Shown in pieces: positions 24,501 to 33,171 of a DNA stretch of 64,000 bases (positions within the stretch are counted from its first letter, which is position 1; every line of letters starts with the position of its first letter). The notes under the pieces were generated by a model. The model was not told the origin of the DNA, made no database searches, and worked only from the letters and a program-made list of their open reading frames with translations. The DNA is from Prochilodus magdalenae. Its lineage: Eukaryota > Chordata > Actinopteri > Characiformes > Prochilodontidae. Position numbers and translations under genes: made by a program. The DNA is taken from positions 1 through 64,000 of the forward strand of contig JAMWET010005004.1 of NCBI GenBank assembly GCA_024036415.1. The letters are read 5' to 3'.

Positions 24501-27500
24501 GCGTGCTGAAAATGTGTGCATAGTGGCAACAGATGTATCTGTTAAGCTCGAAACTAATGCATTTATAACTACTCATTTATAAGACTGTTTTTTTTTTTTT
24601 CAGTCTGCATATTTTAAACTGACAAAGAGTAAGTCTCCGACAGCGGCTGACCTCAGTGTTTAGCTCAGAATCCGCCTAGTTTGGCAAGAGCTGAGTTTAT
24701 CTGAGGATCCAAACTAGGGGGTGCCTACCGAGAATGAAGGCTGCTGTCGCTCTGTACTCAGCAGTCCTCACTGGTAAACTGGAGTCCCTGAGGTAAGATC
24801 TTCTGAGACATATTACACTAGTGAGATAGTGAGTTATATGGAACGGCTGTAGTTGTGCAGGCATCACGTAAGGAGCCTGTTTTTTTTTAGCTTAGCACTG
24901 AAGCTCGAGAGGAAGAGGGATCGGATTTGTGGGCTGTGTGCCTGTCTTATGTCCCTTTCATTAGTTACAAACTGATAGTATGTACAGAGGATATGACTAG
25001 CTATCAGATATTACAGTAGTCGAAAGCTGTATGGTAGCTAGCTGTTTTAAAATTTTTTTTTAAATGTCGATGTGTCTTTATTCTTTTGGTTTTGATTAGC
25101 AGGTTGTGTGGAATTGTAAGATGCGCAGATGAAGGGCTGTGCTGTTCTGGCTTACTCGGCTCTGTGCAAATGCAAAGCACATCCTCATTTGAGAGTGATG
25201 AATCTCTCTGTGAATAAACTATGTGACTCAGTTAAAAAAAAAGGATGTGAGAGCTGCTTTGCAGTGCTTTGTTCTGGAGAGGATGGCCTCACTGTAAACT
25301 AGGTTAAACACTGATGTAAAGATCACGCTTAAGCAGGGTGGTACAGTTTGACTGTGATCTTTTAGTCTGGGTTTATTTTATTGCTTTATGTTATATTATG
25401 GAAGACAGTACACAAGATTTAAAGTTTTTAATGGTGTTCACAATTATTAATATCCTCAAAGTATTTTCTGAGATTAAGTGTGGTTGCATAAAACCCATGT
25501 GGTGGGGAAAAGGGAAGGGGGGAATGGAGAGCAGGTGATGGTTATCGTTACGGGTTGTCCACGTAAATGAAATCGGTTTAAACTCTTACTTCTTTGCGCT
25601 AAACGATGTCGAGACTTTGCCTGTTAAATAATTTCCAATGTAGTATTGCATTAAGTTTCCTTAAGGCTGTCATTTTGCTTTAAGAACTAGCTTTAAGGGA
25701 AAAAGTAAAATGCTTTTATTTATAAATGTTTACGAGTCCAGGATGGGAACTGAAAGATATGGGTTTGTAATTTCTTGGAGGTTTTCTACATTGTTTACTT
25801 TGTAAGGCTGTATCACTGTAAAAATCCACAGATGAAGGCTGTGCTGCTCTGGCTGCAGCTCTAGAAATGCAAACGTACCCCTGCACACCTGAGAGTAGTA
25901 ATGAATCTGTCCGTCTTGGAATGATCTATAGAGCTAGTACAGGTATCAAACTGATCTTCTGCCGCGGCTGGAGAGATTCCTCACTGGAACGCTGGAAATA
26001 CTAATGTGTGTAAGATGCACATCTTTTTGAGATCTGGTGGGTGGCCGTTTGTTTTTTTATGGCATATTCAAGGAAGATATGAGATTGAAGGTCAGAGATT
26101 CACTCAAGTTCAGCTACGCAATGTCCCTGCTGGTATTTCATTTCCACATCTTCTCTTATCATGCTTTGTCCATAATTGACCTTTTCCTGAGAATTCATTC
26201 AAGGATTCAAAGAGAGACTTTATTGCCATTGCGCATTCACATGTGGTATCATGGAGTGGATGCTTCGTGTGTTGTAGTAGCTCAAGGGATCGGCGCTAGT
26301 TTACACCCGCGAACGAGGCAGTACTTAACATTAATTAACAATATAACATAATTTTAAATATATATAAAAAATATATAGAGAGAAAGAGCAGCCAGGAAAT
26401 TGAAAAAGTAGCCAGCAGAAGTGTATTTAAAGTGCTAGTGTCGGCACAGTCATTGTGATTATGGGGTGGACAAGTGCCTGATTTCAATGGGCACCATATT
26501 ATCATAGTGTGTAGAAATGATTTATATAAATATGTTAATACAATGAACTTTTAATTGCTATGCTACACTCTTGTCATCCAAAAAGAATAGTTGGGCACTG
26601 AGAAGGGAAGTGTTCGGCTTTCAAGCCTTTTTGAAACAGAAAACTGGCTTAAAGTGGATAAAATATAACCCCCAGGTGAAGCAGATAGAATTATTCTATT
26701 TAATTGCATTCAAACTCATTTGGGCTTAATTATTTGGTCTCTCAAGCTACAACCTTACATGAAGTAGTATCTAAGTTGTGTGTATATTTATGGTGATATC
26801 GGCACCATGCTTATCCTTATCATCTCGAGTGCTGCAGTACTTTAATAAGGTATAAGTTATGGCCGTGTTGATGTTTGACCTTACGCTGCGTTACATCTTA
26901 AACTGAGAGAGTGTGAACAGTGTGATCCGTTGTTGTTTTTCAGGTATGTGCAGGGCTAGTAAGTTTATGGCTTACAAGGCTGTGGCTGCTCTTGTGCTTG
27001 TCAGCTCTGAAGGTTAAACCCATCACCACTTAAGAGCAGCTGCACTCTGTCATGGAAAATCATCTAGAAAGCTCAGCGAGTAAAGTCTGGCTCTCTGCTG
27101 GGCTGAAGAATTCGCCTGCTGTAAACTGGAGACGACTGAAGTAAGGTTCGTACTCTCTCTAGGCAGTGAGATATAACTCCTCATGTTTAGGCAGATGGCC
27201 AAGAATAATAGTCTAGGGTAAAATAGCACACAGTTCTCCCTCTATGACTGTAAACCAGGAATTTATATAGACCGCAAGGCACCGGACTTATGTAAAACTA
27301 TTTTATGGAGAGGTAGCAGTGGAATTGGCATTATAAGGCAAAGTTGGTTAAAATAATGTAGAAAACATTATCAATTAGTTTATTTATATTAAAATCGTAA
27401 AAACTAATAGGTCAATGGTATTAAAAGTTTACAAATTACATTCACGCCACTCCATGTGATAGGCAATGTTGTGCTCAGTCTTTAGTTTGAGAAATGATGA

Positions 27501-27854
27501 GGACCCATGTTTTCATTTTTTTTTTTATGTTTACCAGGGGTGCCAATATTTAAGGAGAAGTAGTACTCTGTTTTAAATGACTTAGGTCACAGCCTGTTGA
27601 AGTTTCTTGCTGCTGAACTGATTTATGTTTTGAACATAGAGAGTGAAGGCTGTTGTTTCTCTCTGCAGGTTGGTCTTTATTGTTATATCACAGATGAAGG
27701 CTGTGCTGCTCTGGCTTCAGCTTTGAAATCAAACCCCTCACACTTAAGAGTGCTGGATCTGTCTGCAAATGAAGATATACATAAAGGAAGAGAGCTGCTG
27801 TTAGCTCTTAAACAAAATGAACATTACAGACTACAAGAACTGTTACTAAGATAA
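12518..27854 (+). CDS. NLR gene A: NLRC3-like FISNA-NACHT-LRR protein, mostly inside low-quality sequence
   Basis: Recognisable parts in order: start exon 12518-12573, N-terminal repeat exons 13485-13586, 13802-13918, about 17569-17723 and about 20008-20142, NACHT exon about 21670-23701, LRR exons about 24604-24792, 25103-25315, 25807-26004 and 26944-27140, and a final LRR exon 27669-27854. Exons left of 15.2 kb are clean; all from 17.5 to 27.2 kb carry dense small indels and are 8-32% longer than their counterparts in gene B, so no reading frame survives. I attribute this to uncorrected sequence rather than to gene death. Orientation, exon order and family are secure; the protein cannot be read from this window. 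A separate lesion is an in-frame TGA in the clean exon 13485-13586. Confidence 0.7.
12637..12835 (+). repeat. Dispersed fish repeat in gene A intron 1
   Basis: Starts near TTTAGCTGAGGCTCTTATCC, AGAGCGACTTACAAGG and ends near GAGCCACACCAACC. The same sequence recurs at 31221-31445 (and corrupted at 17060-17300), all in the same orientation. Common in teleost genomes; I cannot name the family. Confidence 0.7.
13485..13586 (+). CDS. N-terminal repeat exon of NLR gene A with premature TGA
   Basis: Acceptor TTCCAG and donor GTAATG; 102 bp. It reads FIQQERSDSPAPSCVSMKSD then ASINVPLMFKDG and then TGA at 13582-13584, where other copies have GACCCCTCATCT. A 15 bp shortfall relative to 117 bp copies created the stop while keeping splice phase. 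If this exon is included the protein is truncated near residue 51; if skipped the phase still works. Confidence 0.65.
13802..13918 (+). CDS. N-terminal repeat exon of NLR gene A (117 bp, clean)
   Basis: Acceptor TTCTAG, donor GTAACA, full 117 bp and open in phase: [20 protein letters not shown] then SINVPLMLKDGDPSSAF. This is the best preserved copy in gene A. Confidence 0.75.
13979..15795. repeat. 47 bp tandem array in an intron of NLR gene A
   Basis: Unit of 47 bp built on GTACCTTCAGATGTACTTAA and GTATGGAGAGTACCAGTACT. About 26 units to 15250 differ by substitutions only and keep the 47 bp spacing. From about 15252 the same units show an insertion or deletion every few bases and spacing rises to about 58 bp. 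Each unit holds the palindrome TACTTAAGTA and the near-palindrome AGTACCAGTACT. Confidence 0.95.
17060..17300 (+). repeat. Error-laden copy of a dispersed fish repeat
   Basis: Matches, with many indels, the repeat at 12637-12835 and 31221-31445 (phrases such as CTCTTATCC..GAG, GACTCTTATT, GTGTTATCC). It belongs to the same family of non-coding dispersed repeats. Confidence 0.55.
17569..17723 (+). CDS. N-terminal repeat exon of NLR gene A in low-quality sequence
   Basis: After CTCCAG the text follows the repeat exon: ATCAGGGGCCAGTCACGAGA, then GTGTGACTCATGAA, CTATAAATGTTCCGCTG and GACAAAGACCCCGTCTCGTT, ending before a TAAGTC donor. About 155 bp against the usual 117 bp, with no open frame. 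Confidence 0.55.
17800..19700 (+). mobile_element. Tc1-like transposon in low-quality sequence
   Basis: Ends resemble inverted repeats of a common fish Tc1 family (TTTACATACC at the left, CCAGTCAACTG at the right, with TA following). Transposase landmarks appear in order despite indels: ATCAATGGTGAAGGTACGCG, AGTGGAAACGAGTTCTGTAT, GAACACCATCTCTAACTGTA, TTGTTTTGCTGCAGGA, AGCCAGGAAGTTAAA and GCAAATGGATCTTGCC. Length about 1.9 kb against about 1.6 kb for the family, again consistent with added bases. Whether the real copy is active cannot be judged. Confidence 0.75.
20008..20142 (+). CDS. N-terminal repeat exon of NLR gene A in low-quality sequence
   Basis: Follows the repeat exon with errors: ATCAGTCAATCAGAGAGGT, CCGTCTGGCGTCAATGAGAG, GCCTCTATAAATGTTC, then GAGCCGCTCCTCTGTCACAG before GTCC. 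About 135 bp against 117 bp. Confidence 0.45.
21670..23701 (+). CDS. FISNA-NACHT exon of NLR gene A in low-quality sequence
   Basis: Collinear with gene B 34709-36481 over its whole length: for example GAGGACACGCCAATC, GGACTGTGCTGACAAA, GAGTCGCTGGAATTGG (P-loop), GTTTAGACGAG (Walker B), ACATACCTGTGTTCTG, TTCAGGAACACCTGG and AAGATCAGAGAGAATCC. The left border is approximate; the right border is the GTAAGTAA donor at 23702. Indels break every frame, and two homopolymer runs of 18 bases have no counterpart in genes B or C. Confidence 0.85.
24604..24792 (+). CDS. LRR exon of NLR gene A in low-quality sequence
   Basis: CAG acceptor and GTAAGA donor flank a corrupted copy of the first LRR exon (AAACTGACAAAGAGTAAGTC, CTCACTGGTAAACTGGAGTC). 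189 bp against 174 bp. Confidence 0.7.
25103..25315 (+). CDS. LRR exon of NLR gene A in low-quality sequence
   Basis: TTAGCAG acceptor, then GAATTGTAAGATGCGCAGAT, GAAGGGCTGTGCTGTTCTGG and CACTGTAAACTAGG; donor near 25316. 213 bp against 174 bp. Confidence 0.7.
25807..26004 (+). CDS. LRR exon of NLR gene A in low-quality sequence
   Basis: Contains TATCACTGTAAAAATCCACA, GATGAAGGCTGTGCTGCTCT and CCTCACTGGAACGCTGGAAA. 198 bp against 174 bp; borders approximate. Confidence 0.65.
26944..27140 (+). CDS. LRR exon of NLR gene A in low-quality sequence
   Basis: Starts after TTTTTCAG and ends before GTAAGGTT; holds CTGGCTCTCTGCTGGGCTGA and CTGTAAACTGGAGACGACTG. 197 bp against 174 bp. Confidence 0.65.
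27669..27854 (+). CDS. Terminal LRR exon of NLR gene A
   Basis: CTCTGCAG acceptor, then [20 protein letters not shown] and LRVLDLSANEDIHKGREL, with TAA at 27852-27854. It parallels gene B exon 44519-44692, but the stop lies in the exon itself instead of one exon later. The first bases (GTTGGTCTTTATTG) hold one base too many or two too few to join in the usual phase, so a residual error or a real lesion remains at the acceptor end. A possible AATAAA lies at 28821-28826. Confidence 0.65.
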   Translation, partial: VGLYCYITDEGCAALASALKSNPSHLRVLDLSANEDIHKGRELLLALKQNEHYRLQELLLR

Positions 27855-29454
27855 TTAATAATGATTTCAGATTTTAAAAAATTAGTGGCTCTGGCAAAAT
27901 TAAAAAAACAAAAAAATATTTTGTACATTATTTTGAGCTAATTTTTGTCCCAAAAGTATAAAATGCGCATTTATCAATGTCAAATACAAATTATTAAGCA
28001 TCAGCATGTTTAAATGTTGTGAATAATTATAAGCAACAACAAATGTATTTTTTAATAATGATGCTCATTGGGCCCCTTTTTCCTATGCAAGTTGTGCATA
28101 TTAAGTACATATTTGGAAGTTGACTAGGTTATTGTTAATTTAACTGTTATGCTGTTTGCAATTTGCTGCTCAGGTGTTCCATTGTTCGTCATATTACTTG
28201 TTTATTTTTACTTACTAGTACACAGATAAAGGTCTAGAGTTGATTTCATTAGGCTGAAGAATTGAAACAAACCCACCAGAGGGCGATCAAAAACATTTGG
28301 TATGGCCCATTAGGCCTGGTACAAAAATAATGTGCAAATGAGTTCGGAAATTTCAAAAGACCCAGAAAATTAACTGACAGCTGTGCTAGATGACAGAAGA
28401 ATATTTTTCTAGTAAAAAAAAATCTCAGAAAAATAGTAAAGTTCGAGAACACCCTCCTGAAAGTAGGTGTGGGCTATTAAAGTCAAAAATCAAGAGAGTA
28501 AATGTAGAGTTTACCACAAGATGTAAGTCTCAAAATCAGAAAAACCAGATTAGAAAACCTGTACAGTTCTTACAGACAACTAAACGTTTGCCAGAATGAT
28601 GTGAAGACAAAAGGAGGCAATAAGAACATGCTAAAGAAGTAACTCCCTCATCCGCCTCCGTCAAGCGCGGCAGCAATGTTTCTGTTACAGTTGGAGGTAA
28701 AATACATGGACATCTTGCTTTCTGCACAAATTCACAAGATTTAAGATTGTCTGGAAGGAATGTGTTCTGCTGTAGAACTGTGAGATAAAATTATGTGTAA
28801 AAAAAATTATGAAATATGTGAATAAAATTGACATAATTTAATAAGATTGTGTGATTAATTAAAATTAAATTAATATGAATCAATTTTAATATGTGGCCCA
28901 TAAATTCAAAATCAAAGTAATTAGGTATAAAACACTGACTATTTAGAGTGCTTATTACCTTGATTTTATTTACATTAAATTAAATTTTATTTATATTTAC
29001 TTAATTGTCTTAGGTAGGCTTTATGAGTTGTATATTGCAGATATAACTTGTTAGCTTGTTAAAACTGAAGTAAAATCTACCCGAAAAGAAGTGAGTGCAA
29101 ATTTGTTTCAGGAAATTCTACACATTTTTTTCAGTGTAGAGGTACATGGTGGATATTTTCATTTCATTGTTGGGAGGGGAGAATGAACATACATTAAACA
29201 TTTTAGTTATGTATATATGAATGTGTGTGTATGTACAGTATTGTGAGTTCTTTCATTTTTGCATATTTGACACTCTTAAATATTTCAGAATATTGGGTTA
29301 TGATAACCCAATAACATGCCGTTTAATTTAATATTTAATATCAAATCATTAATACTAGACTAATTAATACTGACTAGTACTTGAGACACAAATTATATAT
29401 ATATATATATATATATATTAAATACTTATACGGGCCAATAAACCTGATTCTGAT
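27855..29454. other. Gene-free AT-rich stretch after NLR gene A
   Basis: 3' flank of gene A. Contains a TA dinucleotide run at about 29393-29419 and candidate AATAAA signals (28821-28826 and near 29437). Short ORFs here show no motif. Confidence 0.5.
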
Positions 29455-30590
29455 AATTGAAGGAGAAATGGTGCTCAGCCAAAGCATTTGCCCCCTTAGC
29501 TTCTAAACCAGTTAACCAACTTAACTTGACTAATGGGTCCAATCTCACTAGCCACACCCAGGCGTGATTACTGCCAGTCCTGTTGAATCTAAACATTAGT
29601 TATAAAGAGCCTGTTCGGCAGTGTGAAGCAGGGAGAGGGTCTTAAAGTACCATGTGATAGCACATTTAATATACAGATACAAATACAAAAACAAAACAAA
29701 GTCATTAAAGTCTACCACTGTGGAAAGTTTTACAGAGCCATTGCCAAACTTTGGGATTCCATAAAACCACAGAGACCGCTATCATCCACAAATGGAGAGA
29801 GCATTTTGTGGGGGACACCTCCCAGGAGTAGCTGACCTCCCAAACATTCACCAAGAGTACATCAATGGCTCATCCAGGAGGTCACAAAGGAACCACGAAG
29901 AGCAGGTCAGCTAATGAAAACCTGGAGCTCGAGCCTGGAGCTAACCACTCCCGATCAGAAAAGCTCATCTTGTATTTGCCAGAAACATCTAGAACGTTTT
30001 TTCTCAACCCGGCTCCTGGAGACACCTGCACATTTTAGCAGATAGGCTGCTTTAAACACCCCTGCAGCTCTGTAAGGGCTTGTTCATGAGCTGAGTAGTT
30101 GGATCAGGTGTGTCAAGAGCAGGTGCCCCGAGGAGCAGCGTTGAGAAACACTGTTCTAACTGACCTTTAGGAATTTTTTATAATTAATTTTATGGGTTTT
30201 TATAATTATATTTTCTAGTATATTTTGTGGACGGGGAGGTCAAAGGTGAAACTTACATCATACCAACTGTCAAACATGGTAGTGTGTTGGTCTGGGGCTA
30301 CTTTGCAGGACCTGTACAACTTGCTCTAACAAATAGAACCATGAATTTTGCTCTTTATTAAAAAATCCTGAGGCTTGACAGTCCACCTGTCAGTTCTTGA
30401 CCTAAAGCTAAAGTGTAGTTGGGTTGGGCAGCTGTGCACAATGATCCAAAGCATGTCAGCAGGTCCACCTCTGAATAAGAGAAAAGGTTTTGGAGTGGCT
30501 GAGTTAAAGTCCTGACCTGAATCGCACTAAGATGCCGTGGCATCACCTTTACATGAGGAGTTGAAAACCTTCCAGTGTAGCCAATTACCC
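29455..30590 (+). mobile_element. Decayed Tc1-like transposon
   Basis: Pieces of a fish Tc1 transposase in order: AAAGTTTTACAGAGCCATTG, GGAGGTCACAAAGGAACCAC, ACTGTCAAACATGGTAGTGT, GTCTGGGGCTACTTTGCAGG, CACAATGATCCAAAGCATGT (around the second catalytic Asp) and AAGGTTTTGGAGTGGCTGAG. Frameshifts and internal replacement leave no usable ORF. Ends were not found. Confidence 0.7.
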
Positions 30591-30670
30591 AACGCAGCAC
30601 CAAGCAGACACAACACACATCAGGTGTTCACACACCTGTGTACACCTGGGACTTGATTTGAGCCTGAGAG

Positions 30671-31663
30671 TAGGGTTGCCACCTTTCAGAAATGTAAATA
30701 AGGAACGCCCACCACGGCTCCTCTGGGCCATGACCACCATGGGCCTGACTCCTGCGGGGCAAGGCGCCCGCAGCAGCGGCATGTTTACTTTGTGCCGGTG
30801 TTTTTAGTAAAGGGGGGATCAAGGAAGCCATTAGTCATTAAAGCCTAAAGAGCTTCATTACCAGTGAACACAGTCCCTTACAGTGCAGTTCATCCAATCT
30901 TAAACTAAACCTGTTTGTGTGGAGTGTGCAGCAGTGCACTATTACATTATAAACTAAATAAACTGGGAACTTAACTTTTTCAAATGTGAACTACAGGGAC
31001 TCTCTGGGGACACTTGTGAACTGATCTGCGTATTCGGGCCCTCAGCAGTCCGGGGCTCATTAGAACCTGGTGCTTCTTTTAACGAGCGTACTTCTGTAGC
31101 TTTGCGAGCGCTGTCACATGTGAGGAAGTGGTGGAGTATGGGGTGTAGTGGACATTTTTAAAAAGGCGCAGGTTTGTGAGCGGTGCCAGTGTGTGGTGTC
31201 GGTCTCCAGGCAACCATGACAACACATTTACATTTCTGGCATTTAGCTGACGCTCTTATCCAGAGCGACTTACAAGGTTAACCATTACAGGTAGGCCAGT
31301 GTAGTGTTAGAAGTCTTGCCCAAGGACTCTTATTGGTGTAGCTCAGCACAGTCACCCCTACTGGGATTCAAACCCCAATCTCCCACGTGGGGTGGTGGCT
31401 ATATGGTGGGTTGTGGTGTTATCCGCTGAGCTACACCAACCACCACAATAAGCAGTCACGCACAGACACACAGAGGAGCAGAGCCAGGAAAAAGGGGGGG
31501 GCATTTGATCATTATCGTTAGGTTTAGCGTTCATGTGCGTGACAGACCTGTATTTATGGAAATACGGATCAAATCACATTCTGTATTGATTCAAGTCGGG
31601 CCGCAGCATTTAACTGCCCAATAAAGGACAACTGTGTATTTTACGGGATTGGTGGTAACCCTA
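30671..31663. mobile_element. hAT-like element with 8 bp target duplication, carrying a nested repeat
   Basis: Ends are TAGGGTTGCCACC (30671-) and GGTGGTAACCCTA (-31663), inverted repeats with one mismatch. The 8 bp CCTGAGAG flanks both sides (30663-30670 and 31664-31671), the duplication size of hAT transposons. No transposase is visible, so it is non-autonomous; the interior includes the dispersed repeat 31221-31445. A short relative lies at 59650-59848. Confidence 0.8.
31221..31445 (+). repeat. Dispersed fish repeat nested in the hAT-like element
   Basis: Clean copy of the repeat also seen at 12637-12835: GCATTTAGCTGACGCTCTTA through GCTACACCAACCACC. Its position inside the hAT-like ends shows it inserted into, or was carried by, that element. 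Confidence 0.7.
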
Positions 31664-31671
31664 CCTGAGAG

Positions 31672-33157
31672 TCTCAGACCAGCCCAATCCAAACTCTACT
31701 CTCACATACAGCGCTGGTAGGCCAACTGTACAGAAACACAATTCAATAAACGAGGATGTCCTGAAATGTCATTGCACCAGGCTACAGGCTGTTCTCAACA
31801 GCAGCTTATCCACCACCCTAACCATTCAGTGTTACAAGACAATAGGAATCAACCCAAAAGCTGGATTCACATAAACCCAACCAGCACGTTTATTAAAAAC
31901 CTTTTAACCACCAAACTACAATTCAAAAACTGACATACTGATAACGGGCTGAACTGAAGGCCTGTACCAAATGTAACCTCTGGGTCCTGAATAAATAAAC
32001 CCCAAAAATCTTTTATATATCTGCAGTGTCTGGTTTGTTTGCCCAGCATCACACTCTGTTGAGTTGTCTTTAGTGTCGACCAGTACCAGATTGGAAGATA
32101 GTGTGACTTTCCAGTGTAAACGTCCTGGAATACTGGGAGCCATGCGCCGATAATCCTTTGAGTACCAGCCGCACAGGCCTGGCTGGCAGACAGAGAGGGA
32201 CCAAGATGAGGAGGGAGGGAAGGGAAGGAACCAACACTGGGCAGACTGGGAAGGGGACCTCCTATAATAGATTTATTAATGGGAAATTAACCTAAATAAT
32301 ATATTTATGATTTTTATTTTATACTCTATAATTATTTGTTCTTTTTCTTTTGTAATTCTATACTATTGTTATATTGCAAATCATAATAATTCAGGGAAAT
32401 CAATTAAATTAAACCTAATTAAACGAGAACATTAAACTTTTAAAATGTGTTTTTGAGTGACAGCTGTGTATGACACAAGCACAGATTTATGAAACGCGAC
32501 ACCGGGGTGGAGAGTGCTGAAGTATTTCTCAGGTAGGAAAAAAGGCGCAGCTGAAACGGAGCTTGTTTATCCAGCGTTGAACACCACTTTGTGATTTGAG
32601 AGGGATAATACTGTAGCTTATCTATTGATATGTATCGATATGAGATATCACACACATCAAAGGAAGACACCCTCAGCTGAAGGTGTCTAGGGGTTCATTT
32701 GTACAGGTAAGACCTTGATTTTAGTCACTTTTACATAGAACAAAAAAAGAGAGATTTTAATCAGCAGATGCTGTGATTTACATTATTCTGGCCCTCGTTA
32801 CAGTGGTTTCCTTTCTTTATCAGTAGAATATAAAGACAGACGTATTTAAAGTGTTTTTAAATATTTTAAAGATTTTTTAAGTGTAAACTGATGTGACGTC
32901 TCCTGTTTTGTACGTTTTAAAATTATAATCTTTAAGTTTTGTAGCTGTGTCTGTGAACTTACATTCATTAGTTTTTATTATTTATTAATATTATCATTAT
33001 TATTTTATTACTTATTATTGTTGTTAGATATATATTTGTATTTTCTGTGAGCAGTTTTATCCTTTGTAAAGAGCATTATTTGAATTCTCTCAGGTTTTGT
33101 GCACCAGAAAAGCAGGTTGAGCCTCTCTGAAGAATGTGAGGAAGACATTCCAGCATC
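31672..33157. other. Upstream region of NLR gene B, no gene recognised
   Basis: Mostly AT-rich. Two ORFs on the minus strand (31867-32143) overlap in different frames and show no motif. 5' untranslated sequence of gene B is expected in the last few hundred bases. Confidence 0.35.
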
Positions 33158-33171
33158 ATGAATCAAGCAGA
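33158..33171 (+). CDS. Candidate first coding exon of NLR gene B
   Basis: ATG AAT CAA GCA GA before a GTAAGAC donor; the A that starts the next exon completes Glu. The region upstream (GAAGAATGTGAGGAAGAC) matches gene A exon 1, but in that frame gene B has a TGA and lacks the outer ATG, so the inner ATG is proposed. Confidence 0.45.

Larger units (their letters stand above)
15252..27400. other. Probable uncorrected long-read segment in the assembly
   Basis: Everything identifiable in this interval (tandem array, Tc1 element, NLR exons) carries frequent single-base insertions and substitutions. Lengths against clean paralogues: NACHT exon about 2,032 versus 1,773 bp; LRR exons 189, 213, 198 and 197 versus 174 bp; N-terminal exons about 155 and 135 versus 117 bp. 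Long homopolymers that no paralogue has sit inside the NACHT exon: 18 A at 22361-22378 and 18 G at 23650-23667. Such an insertion-biased profile is that of raw single-molecule reads. Intervening gene-free stretches (15.8-17.0, 20.2-21.6, 23.7-24.6 kb) cannot be interpreted at this quality. Confidence 0.88.

Noticed and set aside
15485..26351. Numerous ORFs of 60-130 codons in the low-quality segment
   Set aside because: They run across corrupted exons and introns in wrong frames; none matches the NLR reading frame over more than a short stretch.
21670..27146. Interpretation of the corrupted NLR exons as an ancient pseudogene
   Set aside because: Neutral decay would not start abruptly within a young tandem array, would not add a similar excess of length to exons, introns and a transposon alike, and would not spare the exons on either side.
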